From Stenotrophomonas sp. ISL-67 (GTDB lineage Bacteria; Pseudomonadota; Gammaproteobacteria; Xanthomonadales; Xanthomonadaceae), in assembly GCF_018612915.1 (NCBI RefSeq), contig NZ_JAGGRL010000012.1:29622-93621 (forward strand): DNA of 64,000 nt, written 5' to 3'. The notes under the pieces are model-generated. The model was not told the origin of the DNA. It ran no database searches and saw only the letters and a list, made by a program, of their open reading frames with translations. The translations under genes and the position numbers were made by a program. This document shows, piece after piece, positions 1 through 10,981 of this stretch. Each line of letters starts with the position of its first letter. The stretch's first letter is position 1.

Positions 1-54
1 AAGGTCTACCCGGCACCGGAGCTGCTGCAGGAAATGGGCGTGCCGGCCGAGTAA
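1..54 (+). CDS. 3' end of an unidentified CDS
   Basis: The first 17 codons read KVYPAPELLQEMGVPAE and end in TAA at 52-54. The gene begins outside the window. The tail is too short to assign a family. It ends 12 bp before the stop codon of the oppositely oriented gene at 67-801, so the two genes converge. Confidence 0.6.
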   Translation, partial: KVYPAPELLQEMGVPAE

Positions 55-66
55 ACCGGCCGCCGC

Positions 67-801
67 TCAGTGCCGCGGCAGCGGCGTCAGGCCGGTCCAG
101 TCCATCTGCAGGCGCGCGCGCAGCAGATCCAGCCCGTTGCCCAGCGGGTTGTCCGGGTCCCAGACGTTGGGATCGGGAGAGGCATCCAGTGCAGGTGGTG
201 GCGGCGCCGCGGCGTGCCACGCCGCCAGGTTCAGTCTCAGTCCGCCCCGGTGACGGCCGGCCTCGGGCGGCAGTTCCTGCGCGCCCACCACCCGCACCTC
301 GGTGGGCTGGAACCCCAGCCGGAGGGCGCTCGCCAACAGTTTGGCGGCGATGTCGCAGATGGCCAGTTCCCGCCAGGTCAGTGGCAGCTCGCAGGGCAGC
401 AACTGGAATTCGCGGCGCAGCTCCTGCCGCAGGTGGGCATGGATCTGACTTTCCGGTCGCTGCACGGCCGGGTCTGCGCTGACCTCCAGCGGCGTTGCCG
501 TTTCCACTTCGTGCAGGTAGTGCACCAGGTGTACGGTGCGCTGTTCGTCGGCGCTGAACGGCCCCGCCTGTGACCCCGGCACCGGCGTCACCAGGCGCAG
601 GTAGTTCTGGGCCATCGGCCAGTCGCTGGTCCGATCCGATGGCGGCGGGGTCCGGGTGACGGCCGGGACGTTCCTGACCGAGTGCAGCAGGTTGTTCAGG
701 GCGTTGCAGATAAGGGAACGTTGCTGCGGCGGCAGCGAGGTTTCCAGGCGATGGCGCAGCATCGGGGTCAGTGCATCCGGGACGGCGGTGGCAACGGGCA
801 T
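67..801 (-). CDS. hypothetical protein, 244 aa
   Basis: I do not recognise a family. The protein is soluble-looking, with no signal peptide or membrane segment. The N-terminal third is helical (LRHRLETSLPPQQRSLICN), the middle is charged, and there is a proline-rich stretch (AAPPPPAL) near residue 200. The ATG at 799-801 is the first in frame. The gene is divergent from the hybrid sensor kinase starting at 963, and the 161 bp between them must hold both promoters. A plus-strand frame also runs through here, but its arginine/glutamine-rich translation looks like an antisense shadow. Confidence 0.6.
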   Translation of the reverse strand: MPVATAVPDALTPMLRHRLETSLPPQQRSLICNALNNLLHSVRNVPAVTRTPPPSDRTSDWPMAQNYLRLVTPVPGSQAGPFSADEQRTVHLVHYLHEVETATPLEVSADPAVQRPESQIHAHLRQELRREFQLLPCELPLTWRELAICDIAAKLLASALRLGFQPTEVRVVGAQELPPEAGRHRGGLRLNLAAWHAAAPPPPALDASPDPNVWDPDNPLGNGLDLLRARLQMDWTGLTPLPRH

Positions 802-962
802 GGCGGACTCGGCAGCGGGTAGGTCCCTTCACGCTGCCCGGCCTTGGCCCGTGCGACAAGCGGCAACCACGACGCCCCACTGTCGGTTGCGCCCGGTTCG
901 AGCCGGGGGCTGCCGCACCGGGTTCATCCAACCGCTACACTGCCGGTTGCGCTTGCGGAAAC

Positions 963-3900
963 ATGCCTGTGGTCTCCAGCTGGATCCTGCTACTGGTGTC
1001 GGTGGCCTACGCCGCATTGCTGTTCGGCGTGGCCTGGTGGGGCGACCGCCGGCCGATGTACCCCAACCGCCCGTGGCTGCGCCCGGTGGTCTACAGCCTG
1101 GCACTGGCGGTGTACTGCTCGTCGTGGACGTTCTACGGCGCGGTGGGCACGGCGGTGCGCAATGGCATCGGCTACCTGCCCATCTACCTGGGCCCGCTGC
1201 TGCTGCTGCTGTTCGGCTGGCGCATCATCGAGCGCCTGGCGCTGATCGCGCGCAGCCAGAACGTGGTCTCCATCGCCGACTTCATCTCCTCGCGCTTCGG
1301 CCGCTCGCGCCGCCTGGCCGCGCTGGTGGCGGTGATCGCGCTGATCGGCATCGTTCCCTACCTGGCGCTGCAATACAAAGCCGTGGCGATGAGCCTTCAG
1401 GTGCTGACCGGCAGCGTCGGCCCGACCGGCTGGTTCAGCGACCCGGCGCTGTACGTGGCGCTGCTGATGGCGCTGTTCGCCACCTTGTTCGGCACCCGCC
1501 AGGTCGACGCCACCGAGCACCACCACGGCATGATGCTGGCCATCGCGCTGGAATCGATGATCAAGCTGATCGCCATGGTGGCACTGGGCCTGTTCGCCTA
1601 CCTGTGGCTGGCCGACCGCGGCGAAACCGTGGTGCGCAGTGCGCATACGCTGTTCACCGGATTGCCGCCGGTGGGCTTCATCTCGCAGACCCTGCTCAGT
1701 TTCCTCGCCATCGTATGCCTGCCGCGCCAGTTCCACGTGGCGGTGGTCGAATGCGGTGACGTGCGCGATGTGCGCCGCGCGCGCTGGATGTTCGGCGGCT
1801 ACCTGATCGTGATTTCGGCGATGGTGATTCCGATCGCCACCGCCGGCGTGACCCTGTTCGGCACCGGCGGCAGCATCGCCGACGACAGCATGGTGCTGGC
1901 CCTGCCGCTGGCCGAGGGGCGCAAATTCCTGGCACTGGTGGCTTACGTGGGCGGGTTCTCGGCCGCCACCGGCATGGTGATCGTGTCTTCCATCGCGCTG
2001 GCCACCATGGTCAGCAATGACCTGGTGATGCCGGTGCTGCTGCGCCGCAGTGGCGACCACCAGGAAGGGGCCGACGTCGCCTCGCGGGTGCTGTGGATCC
2101 GCCGCATGGCGATCCTGCTGCTGGCGCTGGCTGCATACGGCTACTACCGTGGCAGCAGCAACGACAGCACGCTGGCGTCGTACGGGCTGATGGCGTTCGC
2201 GGCCGTGGCGCAGTTCGCGCCGGGCCTGATCGGCGGCCTGTACTGGCGCGGGGCCAGCCGTCGTGGCGTGGAAACCGGCATCCTGCTCGGCTTCGGCACC
2301 TGGATCTACACGCTGCTGCTGCCGGCACTGACCCACGCCGGCTGGATGGATGCCCAGTGGCTGAGCGACGGCCCGTTCGGCATCGTCTGGCTGCAGCCGC
2401 AGCGCCTGTTCGGCATGACTGGCTGGGACCCGCTCACCCACGGTACGTTCTGGTCGCTGCTGGTGAATGCCGGCGCGATGCTGCTGGTGTCGGTGCGCTG
2501 GCGCCCGGGCGTGGACGAGCGCCTGCGCGCCGCTCCCTTCCTGGACCCGTATGCGGAGCGCCCGTCGGTGGCCGGTGCCTGGCCGGGCCATGTGCACGTG
2601 GGCGACCTGCTGGCGCTGGCCTCGCGCGTGGTCGGCGACCGCCATGCGCGGCGTTCGTTCTTCGAACAGGCGCAGTCGCTGGGCCGCGAGCTGCAGGCTT
2701 CGGCCGCCGCCGATCGTGCCTGGGTGCAGTTCACCGAACGCCTGTTGGCCGCCTCGATCGGTGCCGCGTCCGCACGCCTGCTGCTGACCAGCCTGCTGCG
2801 GGGTTCGGGCATGGACCTGGGCGAAGTGGTGGCGGTGCTCGACGAAGCGGGCCAGGAACTGCGCTTCAACCGCGAGATTCTGTCCACCACGCTGGAAAAC
2901 ATCAGCGCCGGGGTCAGCGTGGTCGATCCGGAGATGCGCCTGACCGCCTGGAACCGCCGCTACCAGCAGATGTTCGGCTACCCCGACGGCATGCTGTACG
3001 TGGGCCGCCCGGTCGCCGACCTGATCCGCTACAACGCCGAACGTGGCGAGCTGGGCGAAGGTGACATCGACGTGCAGATCAACCGCCGCATCGGCTACAT
3101 GCGCGCCGGTTCACCGCACATCTTCGAGCGCACCCGCAGCGATGGCCGGGTGATCGAGATGCGCGGGCAGGCGCTGCCCGGCGGTGGCTACGTCACCAGC
3201 TACAACGACATCACCGATTACAAGCACGCGGAAACCGCGCTGCTGGAGGCCAATGAGACCCTGGAGCAGCGCGTCGCCGAACGCTCGCACGAAGCCGAAG
3301 TGGCGCAGCAGTCCAAGACCCGCTTCCTGGCCGCGATCAGCCACGACGTGCTGCAGCCACTGAATGCGGCGCGCCTGTTCGCCTCGGCGCTGCGCGACAG
3401 CCACCACAACAACGACGAGCAGCGCCACCTGGCCGAACGCGTGGACGCCTCGCTGCGTGCCGCCGAAGAACTGCTGGACGGGCTGCTGGACGTGTCGCGG
3501 CTGGATGCCGGCGGCCTGCACCCGGTGATCGGCGATTTCGACGTGAGCCTGTTGATGCGCGAACTGGCCGCACAGTACTCGCCGGTAGCCGCTGGACGCG
3601 GCCTGCGCCTGGACCTGTTCGCGCGGCCGGCGTGGGTGCGTAGCGACCGCCGCCTGCTGCGCCGGGTGCTGCAGAACTTCCTGGCCAACGCGCTGCGTTA
3701 CACCCGCCAGGGCCGCATCGTGCTGGCGGTGCGCCATCGCTGCGACGAGGTCGAGCTGCAGGTGTGGGACACCGGGCCCGGCATTCCGGAGCACCACATG
3801 CAGCAGATCTTCAACGAATTCCATCGCTACCAGCAGCCATTCGACTGGGGCGAGCAGGGGCTGGGCCTGGGCTTGTCGATCTGCCAGCGCATCTCGCGCC

Positions 3901-4415
3901 TGCTCGACCACCGCCTCAACGCGCGCAGCCGGGTAGGCAGCGGCAGCATGTTTTCGATCCTGCTGCCGCGTGCGCAGGTGCCCGAGCTGCCGCCCAGTGA
4001 TGCGCCGGCGACCGTGCCCGAGCACAGCACCCGCACCGATTCGCTGGCCGGCATGCGCGTGCTGTGCGTGGACAACGACCAGGAAATCCTCGATGGCATG
4101 CGCGCGCTGCTGGGCCGCTGGCAGGTGCAGGTGATCACCGCCAGCACCGTGGACCAGGCACTGGAAGAAGTGCAGGCACAGCCGGATGTGATGCTGGTGG
4201 ATTACCACCTGCATGACCGCCTGGATGGGTTGGATACGCTGGTGGCGCTGCGCGAGCGCGCTGGGCGCGACATCCCCGGGGCACTGCTTACCGCCGATGG
4301 CCGCGACGAGCTCAAGCGCATGGCGCGCGAGCGTGGCTACCGCCTGCTGACCAAGCCGATCAAGCCGGCGTCGTTGCGTGCCTACCTGGCCGCACACTTG
4401 ACCTTGAAAGGTTGA
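963..4415 (+). CDS. crbS: CrbS-like SSS-domain hybrid sensor histidine kinase/response regulator
   Basis: Membrane sensor of 1150 aa. Residues 1 to about 500 form a sodium/solute symporter (SLC5/SSS) domain of about a dozen membrane helices, with the typical ISSRFGRSRRLAALVA segment. A linker is followed by a PAS domain (from about 637, with SAGVSVVDPEMRLTAWN), HisKA (phospho-acceptor H794 in AISHDVLQPL), HATPase_c (NFLANALRYT, DTGPGIP, GLGLGLSI) and a C-terminal receiver (D1080 in LVDYHLHD, K1131). In characterised CrbS proteins this architecture controls the acetate switch through the LuxR-type regulator CrbR and its target acs. Both partners are nearby (6379-7044, 7167-9110), which supports the call. 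The ATG at 963 starts the first membrane helix (MPVVSSWILLLVSV). Upstream in-frame codons are arginine-rich and unlikely to be translated. Confidence 0.88.
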   Translation: MPVVSSWILLLVSVAYAALLFGVAWWGDRRPMYPNRPWLRPVVYSLALAVYCSSWTFYGAVGTAVRNGIGYLPIYLGPLLLLLFGWRIIERLALIARSQNVVSIADFISSRFGRSRRLAALVAVIALIGIVPYLALQYKAVAMSLQVLTGSVGPTGWFSDPALYVALLMALFATLFGTRQVDATEHHHGMMLAIALESMIKLIAMVALGLFAYLWLADRGETVVRSAHTLFTGLPPVGFISQTLLSFLAIVCLPRQFHVAVVECGDVRDVRRARWMFGGYLIVISAMVIPIATAGVTLFGTGGSIADDSMVLALPLAEGRKFLALVAYVGGFSAATGMVIVSSIALATMVSNDLVMPVLLRRSGDHQEGADVASRVLWIRRMAILLLALAAYGYYRGSSNDSTLASYGLMAFAAVAQFAPGLIGGLYWRGASRRGVETGILLGFGTWIYTLLLPALTHAGWMDAQWLSDGPFGIVWLQPQRLFGMTGWDPLTHGTFWSLLVNAGAMLLVSVRWRPGVDERLRAAPFLDPYAERPSVAGAWPGHVHVGDLLALASRVVGDRHARRSFFEQAQSLGRELQASAAADRAWVQFTERLLAASIGAASARLLLTSLLRGSGMDLGEVVAVLDEAGQELRFNREILSTTLENISAGVSVVDPEMRLTAWNRRYQQMFGYPDGMLYVGRPVADLIRYNAERGELGEGDIDVQINRRIGYMRAGSPHIFERTRSDGRVIEMRGQALPGGGYVTSYNDITDYKHAETALLEANETLEQRVAERSHEAEVAQQSKTRFLAAISHDVLQPLNAARLFASALRDSHHNNDEQRHLAERVDASLRAAEELLDGLLDVSRLDAGGLHPVIGDFDVSLLMRELAAQYSPVAAGRGLRLDLFARPAWVRSDRRLLRRVLQNFLANALRYTRQGRIVLAVRHRCDEVELQVWDTGPGIPEHHMQQIFNEFHRYQQPFDWGEQGLGLGLSICQRISRLLDHRLNARSRVGSGSMFSILLPRAQVPELPPSDAPATVPEHSTRTDSLAGMRVLCVDNDQEILDGMRALLGRWQVQVITASTVDQALEEVQAQPDVMLVDYHLHDRLDGLDTLVALRERAGRDIPGALLTADGRDELKRMARERGYRLLTKPIKPASLRAYLAAHLTLKG

Positions 4416-4490
4416 AGCCGACAGGCGCGCGACTGCCGCGCCGTCGCGATGTCTATGCTGCGCAGCCGTTTCTTTCGCTGCGGAGCTGCC

Positions 4491-5621
4491 GTGCCCCTTC
4501 CCTCGTTGCGCTCCATTTTCGCCACCCCGCTGCATTCCGCATGGGCGGTCCCGCTGGCTTGCAGCGTGGGTGCAGGGGCCGGCGCAGCGGTCTCACTGGC
4601 GTTCCGCGGTTGCACCAACCTCGTTCCGGACGCGCTGGTCGGTGGCTGGTTGGCAATTGGTTGGACCAATGTGCAGCGCTACCTGGATCCGGGCAGGGCG
4701 ATGGCGCAGTTGCAGCCACATGAGCGTGCGCTGGTCGATTACCCGGCCGTGCGCCAGCGGCTGCACGAGGTGGGTACCAGCGTGGATGACCTGGACGCGC
4801 TGAAATCGCTCGCTGGCCAGCTTGAACGGGAGTTCGGCCGGATGATCACCCAGTTCAACGCCTACTGCCACAGTCGCGAGGTATCGCCGAATCCGCTCAT
4901 GGCCGGCGTCATCCGTCACTTCTACCTGACCCACTGCGGCGAGCGCGGCATCGTCCTGTTGAGCAGGCTCAGCGCCACGGCTTGTTATCTGGTTGCCGCC
5001 CATGCGGAGCAGGGCAGCGCGATTGCAGACGGGCTAAGCCAGAAGGGCGTAACCGCCGGCACGGTATTGCGCAGGCTGCGCTGCCCGTACCTGCGGGTGG
5101 ACCTGGCCAACGAAACCCTGCACGGTGCGCAGTCGTTCACCACCAATGAATCCCATGGCGAAATGCGGGTGTGTGCGCATCCATCGCCCTTCGAGGTCGG
5201 CCCGCTGGTGGAAGTGACCAACCGGCGTTCGACCGGCCAGCACGGCGCACCGCGCGCGGCACCGCCACCCTTCACGCAACGCACGGCCAGTGGCAGTGCG
5301 ACGCCGGCAGCGGAGGTGGTGGCATCAGTCGGCCAGGCCCGCAGCAAGGTCTGCCGCGGCCCGCTGCTGCGCGCCAAGCTCCTGGGGTTGGCCGCCGACA
5401 GCCGCACCTGGCGGGAACTGAACCGGATCGAGGATGACCTCGCCGCCAACCGTCCCTGTGGTCATCCGGTCCGCTACCACGGCGAGCATTACCAGGCCAA
5501 CGACATCCACTGGGAAGGGCGGCAGAGCCCGGGCCGCAACGCGTGGCGGCTGCTGCACCGTAAAGGGCAGGGCGGGCACGAGCTGGTGGACATCGTCGAC
5601 TACCACCGGCCCCGCACGTGA
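4491..5621 (+). CDS. hypothetical protein, about 376 aa
   Basis: Not recognised. The N-terminus is hydrophobic and glycine/alanine-rich (VGAGAGAAVSLAF, about residues 25-40), followed by a helical middle and a cysteine-containing, proline-rich stretch. The C-terminus is compact and basic (ending VDIVDYHRPRT), with alternating hydrophobic residues suggesting a small beta-sheet. I prefer the GTG at 4491 because GGAG lies at 4482-4485, five bases upstream. An ATG at 4449 in the same frame has no such site and overlaps a TATGCT that could be a -10. The gene sits between crbS and mntP, and nothing nearby explains its role. The tail could be a toxin-like module, but that is only an impression. Confidence 0.7.
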   Translation: MPLPSLRSIFATPLHSAWAVPLACSVGAGAGAAVSLAFRGCTNLVPDALVGGWLAIGWTNVQRYLDPGRAMAQLQPHERALVDYPAVRQRLHEVGTSVDDLDALKSLAGQLEREFGRMITQFNAYCHSREVSPNPLMAGVIRHFYLTHCGERGIVLLSRLSATACYLVAAHAEQGSAIADGLSQKGVTAGTVLRRLRCPYLRVDLANETLHGAQSFTTNESHGEMRVCAHPSPFEVGPLVEVTNRRSTGQHGAPRAAPPPFTQRTASGSATPAAEVVASVGQARSKVCRGPLLRAKLLGLAADSRTWRELNRIEDDLAANRPCGHPVRYHGEHYQANDIHWEGRQSPGRNAWRLLHRKGQGGHELVDIVDYHRPRT

Positions 5622-5660
5622 CGCCGGCAGTGTGCGTGCCGCGCCCTGCCCGGCAAGCAT

Positions 5661-6239
5661 TCAGCCCACCGCGCCGCTGAGATGTTCGTACAGGATCGCA
5701 CTGCCCACGATGATCAGGATCACACCGCCGATGATCTCGGCACGCTTGCCGACCAACTGGCCCAGTACCCGGCCCAGCATGATGCCGCCGGTGACCATCA
5801 CCAGCGTGCACAGCCCGATCACCGCGGCCATCACGCCGATATGCACATCCAGGAAGGCCAGGCCCACGCCCACGGCCATCGCATCGATGCTGGTGGCGAA
5901 ACCGGTGACGGCCAGGTGCCAGAAGCCGTGATGTCGGCCGGGGTCTTCATCGGCCGCTTCCTTGTCCGGCCGCACCCCGTTGATGATCATGTGCACGCCC
6001 AGCGCACCCAGCAGCACGAACGCGATCCAGTGGTCGAACGCTTCCACGTAGGAGGAGGCAGCGCGGCCGAGCAGCCAGCCGATGACCGGTGTGATGCCTT
6101 CGATGACACCGAAGATGAGGCCGGCGCGCAGGGCATCGGCGAAGCGGGGCTTGCGCATGGCCGCGCCTTTGCCGACCGCTGCGGCGAACGCATCGGTGGA
6201 CATGGCAAAGCCGATCAGCAACATCGAAATCGGGGACAT
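5661..6239 (-). CDS. mntP: MntP family manganese efflux pump
   Basis: 192 aa, the usual MntP length. It has six predicted membrane helices and two homologous halves, each with an acidic signature: [15 protein letters not shown] near the N-terminus and [16 protein letters not shown] in the second half. MntP exports Mn(II) across the inner membrane when cytoplasmic Mn is high. The cytoplasmic loop holds charged and histidine residues ([14 protein letters not shown]). I looked upstream for a yybP-ykoY manganese riboswitch and did not see its conserved elements, so control is unresolved. The gene lies between an unknown plus-strand gene and crbR, with no obvious functional link. Confidence 0.93.
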   Translation of the reverse strand: MSPISMLLIGFAMSTDAFAAAVGKGAAMRKPRFADALRAGLIFGVIEGITPVIGWLLGRAASSYVEAFDHWIAFVLLGALGVHMIINGVRPDKEAADEDPGRHHGFWHLAVTGFATSIDAMAVGVGLAFLDVHIGVMAAVIGLCTLVMVTGGIMLGRVLGQLVGKRAEIIGGVILIIVGSAILYEHLSGAVG

Positions 6240-6342
6240 CGGAACTCAGCGGGAAACCGGCTGCCGCAGGGGACGCGAAGCTTAGCACCGGGATTGCGGT
6301 TCACCGCCCAAACCGGCGAATTGCGCAGGGAATGCTGGAATG

Positions 6343-6373
6343 TATAGCTGCGGCTATAACGCCTACGGCGTTA
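6343..6373 (-). terminator. two overlapping hairpins after crbR
   Basis: TATAGC/GCTATA (6343-6348 with 6353-6358) and TAACGCC/GGCGTTA around TAC (6357-6373) overlap by two bases, so they are partly mutually exclusive. They lie just past the crbR stop. There is no strong T-run, so terminator function is uncertain. Confidence 0.4.
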
Positions 6374-6378
6374 CCGCT

Positions 6379-7044
6379 TCAATCCTCTTCCGGCGGCAAC
6401 ACCAACGGCTCGTCATCCAGTGTCAGCTTGCCGGCCATCAACACCGCCTGGGTGCGGTTGGTGACGCCCAGCTTGCGCAGGATCGCGGTCACATGGGCTT
6501 TGATCGTCGCCTCGGACACATTGAGGTCATACGCGATCTGCTTGTTGAGCCGCCCGGCACCGAGCATCTGCAGCACCCGGAACTGCTGCGGGGTGAGCTC
6601 GCGCAGGCGCTGGCCCACCTCGCGCTCCTCACGCCCGGTCGGCGGCACGTTGTGCGCTTCCGGCGGGGCCCAGGTTTCGCCATCGAGGATCGTGCCCAGC
6701 GCATGGCCGATGGTGTCCGAGTCGGCCGACTTGGGAATGAACCCGAACGCGCCATGATCCAGCGCGCGCCGCATCACGGTGGGCTCTTCGCGCGCGGACA
6801 CCACCACGACAGGGAGCTGCGGGTGCAGTGCCCGCATATGCACCAGCGCGTTGAAACCCTGCGCACCGGGCATGTTGAGGTCCATCAGGACCAGGTCGGC
6901 ATCGGCATGCTGGTCGGCCAGCTGGTACAGCGCTTCCACGCTGTCGGCTTCAAACAGCTGCACGCCCGGCATCACCCGCTGTACCGCGCCGCGCAGCGCT
7001 TCGCGGAACAGGGGGTGGTCATCGGCAATCAGCAGGGTTGTCAT
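6379..7044 (-). CDS. crbR: CrbR-like LuxR-family response regulator
   Basis: 221 aa. The N-terminal receiver has the acidic pair D8-D9 (IADDHPLFREAL) and phosphorylation site D55 in LVLMDLNMPG. The C-terminal LuxR/NarL helix-turn-helix (about 148-205) includes LTPQQFRVLQML and NKQIAYDLNVSEATIKAH. The receiver should be phosphorylated by a hybrid kinase, and the DNA-binding domain should activate promoters. CrbR-type regulators activate acs; here acs lies immediately upstream on the same strand, 122 bp away, so the genes may be partly co-transcribed. I chose the ATG at 7042-7044 because it directly begins the receiver fold (MTTLLIADDHP). An ATG 27 codons upstream would add a tail that fits no domain. 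Confidence 0.85.
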   Translation of the reverse strand: MTTLLIADDHPLFREALRGAVQRVMPGVQLFEADSVEALYQLADQHADADLVLMDLNMPGAQGFNALVHMRALHPQLPVVVVSAREEPTVMRRALDHGAFGFIPKSADSDTIGHALGTILDGETWAPPEAHNVPPTGREEREVGQRLRELTPQQFRVLQMLGAGRLNKQIAYDLNVSEATIKAHVTAILRKLGVTNRTQAVLMAGKLTLDDEPLVLPPEED

Positions 7045-7166
7045 GGAATCCGGGGGATGGAAGGAATCATCGGGCATCGCACTCACGCGCAGGAACAGAA
7101 TCCAGTGGCCGCCAGCGCCCTCCAACGCGGGCGGCCCCGAGGCGCTTTCCTGCGCCGTCCAGAGCG

Positions 7167-9110
<1,944 letters not shown>

Positions 9111-9238
9111 GGCACCCTCACTTGCACTAGGACTGGGTTGTGCGATCGCAGCATAACCCGCGATTGTTCCTGCCCAGTGTGCCGCATCCACCGCCTCGCG
9201 CGGTATGCAACTGCTTAGACCTTCGTAGTAAAGCGCAG

Positions 9239-9257
9239 AGCCACGCCCTGCGTGGCT
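9239..9257 (+). repeat. REP-like palindrome (AGCCACGC type)
   Basis: AGCCACGC-CCT-GCGTGGCT. It is the same core as the REPs at 39199, 39242 and 47205, but preceded by GCAG rather than GTAG, so it is a degenerate copy. Confidence 0.7.
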
Positions 9258-9277
9258 GCACCCTATCGGACCGGCGC

Positions 9278-9302
9278 GTACCGACCAACGGTCGGTACCT
9301 AC
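9278..9302 (-). repeat. GTAG REP (ACCGACC type)
   Basis: Read on the minus strand this is GTAGGTACCGACCG, then TTGGTCGGTAC: a GTAG head plus an imperfect palindrome. It matches the SMAG-type REPs elsewhere in the window. Confidence 0.8.
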
Positions 9303-9469
9303 TCAGCTGCCTGCGGCATCTGCTGTCCGCCTTTGGCGTCCAGGTATCCGCCCCGGCGGGGCGGATACGACCAATTGCCAATAGCCCAGGTGCGTCAACC
9401 GGCCGCACGCTCGGCTGGACCGTGACCCCACACGCGGCGATCACTTTGCCACCCGGGAGAGAGGGCAAC

Positions 9470-10897
9470 ATGAGTACCCGTATGTTGAAGACCATGCGCA
9501 AGCCGTTGGCGACCTGCCTGTTGGTCGCGTTGATAGCGCCTGGCATGGCGTTTGCCGAAACCGCCAAGGAGAAGCAGCTGGAAGCGCGCGTTGCCGAACT
9601 GGAACGCCAGGTGCAGCTGCTGCTGTCCACCACCCAGCAGCAACAGACCCAGATCAGCCAGGCGCAGACCGACGTGACGGCGGTGAGGACGGTACAGGCC
9701 CAACAGCCTGCCGGTGCCACCGTGCCTGCCGGCAAGCAGCCGATCCAGGTCACCACCATCACCCCGGGCGCCGCGCCGGGTACCACGGTCAAGATCGGCG
9801 GCTTCATCAAGGCCGACTTCCTGGCCACCCAGACCGGCGATGGCCAGCTGGCCGACGACGCCACCGGCCGCGCGCTGTACCTGCCGGGCCAGACGCCGGT
9901 GGCCGGTGCCGGCGGCAGCGGCGAGCGTTCGGACGTTGACTACAACGCCCATGCCAAGTTCTCACGCTTCAACCTGGGCATCGACAACGTCAGCGATGCC
10001 GGCAACAAGTCCGGCGCGTTCTTCGAGATGGACTTCTTCGGCAACTCGCTGGGCAACCAGACTGCCACCAATACCTACGGCGTGACCCTGCGCCATGCGT
10101 ACATGTATTGGAACAACTGGATGGCTGGCCAGACCTGGTCGAACTTCATGGACGCGGCCTCGCTGCCGGAAGCGGCCGACTTCGTCGGTCCCACCGACGG
10201 CGTGCTGTTCGTCCGCCAGGCGCAGATCCGCTACACCAACGGCGGCTTCAGCGTCGCGCTGGAAAACCCGGAAACCACCACGCTCACCGGTACCCGCAAC
10301 CCGGTCACCGGGGCGTGGACCAACGTGGCCAGCAACAGCGACCGCGGCTCGCTGCCGGACCTGACCCTGCGGTATGGCTGGAAGGGCGATTGGGGCACCT
10401 TCGGTGTCGGCGGTATCGTGCGCCAGCTCAAGGTCGACAACCAGGCCACCGGCGCCGACGCAGACAAGATCGGCGGCGGCCTGACCCTGGGCGGCAAGTG
10501 GGTGATGGGCGGCAGCGACCAGCTGCACTACCAGGTCAGCGGTGGTGAAGGCATTGCGCGTTATGTCGGTCTCGGCGTCACCGCCGACACCGCCTACGAC
10601 GTGGCGCAGGACGAACTCAACCCAACCGGCGTGCTGGCCGGCTATGTCGGCTGGCGCCACGCCTTCACCCCGAAGCTGCGCACCAACCTGATCTACGCAC
10701 GCAGCGATTACGACAACGACAGCGTGCTCGGCCCGTTGGTCACCAAGAGCGTGCAGAGCATCCGCGGCAACGTCTTCTACACGCCGATGCCCAAGGTCGA
10801 TATCGGCGCGGAGTACATGTACGGCGTACGCGAGATCGAAGACGGCCGCAAGGGCGACATCAACCGCGTGCAATTCACCACGAAGTACAGTTTTTAA
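9470..10897 (+). CDS. DcaP family trimeric porin
   Basis: 475 aa outer-membrane protein. A signal peptide ends at about residue 28 (LLVALIAPGMAFA). A short coiled coil follows (KEKQLEARVAELERQVQLL, then glutamine-rich), as in DcaP porins, then a barrel built from alternating strands such as VKIGGFIKADFL, and a C-terminal aromatic residue (FTTKYSF). DcaP-type porins pass dicarboxylates and other small anions. The next gene is an inner-membrane MHS permease 84 bp downstream, so the pair looks like an uptake route; the divergent acs suggests short organic acids. I chose the ATG at 9470 because it opens the signal peptide and follows GGGAGAGAGGG. Confidence 0.85.
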   Translation: MSTRMLKTMRKPLATCLLVALIAPGMAFAETAKEKQLEARVAELERQVQLLLSTTQQQQTQISQAQTDVTAVRTVQAQQPAGATVPAGKQPIQVTTITPGAAPGTTVKIGGFIKADFLATQTGDGQLADDATGRALYLPGQTPVAGAGGSGERSDVDYNAHAKFSRFNLGIDNVSDAGNKSGAFFEMDFFGNSLGNQTATNTYGVTLRHAYMYWNNWMAGQTWSNFMDAASLPEAADFVGPTDGVLFVRQAQIRYTNGGFSVALENPETTTLTGTRNPVTGAWTNVASNSDRGSLPDLTLRYGWKGDWGTFGVGGIVRQLKVDNQATGADADKIGGGLTLGGKWVMGGSDQLHYQVSGGEGIARYVGLGVTADTAYDVAQDELNPTGVLAGYVGWRHAFTPKLRTNLIYARSDYDNDSVLGPLVTKSVQSIRGNVFYTPMPKVDIGAEYMYGVREIEDGRKGDINRVQFTTKYSF

Positions 10898-10940
10898 CCA
10901 TTAAAACGAATGCCGGCCCACGGGTCGGCGACACATGACG

Positions 10941-10965
10941 AGCGCCGACCAACGGTCGGCGCTAC
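10941..10965 (-). repeat. GTAG REP (GCGCCGACC type)
   Basis: On the minus strand GTAGCGCCGACCG followed by TTGGTCGGCGCT. It lies between the porin and the permease, where it could attenuate transcription or protect mRNA. Confidence 0.85.
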
Positions 10966-10981
10966 CGAGGGGAAGCGTCTT

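Larger units (their letters stand above)
9111..9469. promoter_or_regulatory. divergent acs/porin intergenic region
   Basis: 359 bp with no gene. It holds two REP-type palindromes (listed separately) and a perfect 11-bp-stem hairpin at 9344-9368 (GTATCCGCCCC / GGGGCGGATAC around GGC). It must contain the acs promoter and probably the CrbR site; I could not identify a convincing -35/-10 pair or operator. Confidence 0.5.

Noticed and set aside
990..2645. 551-aa open frame on the minus strand inside crbS
   Set aside because: His/Gln/Arg-rich antisense shadow of a clear SSS-domain gene.
6240..6342. Possible yybP-ykoY Mn riboswitch upstream of mntP
   Set aside because: I did not see the conserved elements of that riboswitch.
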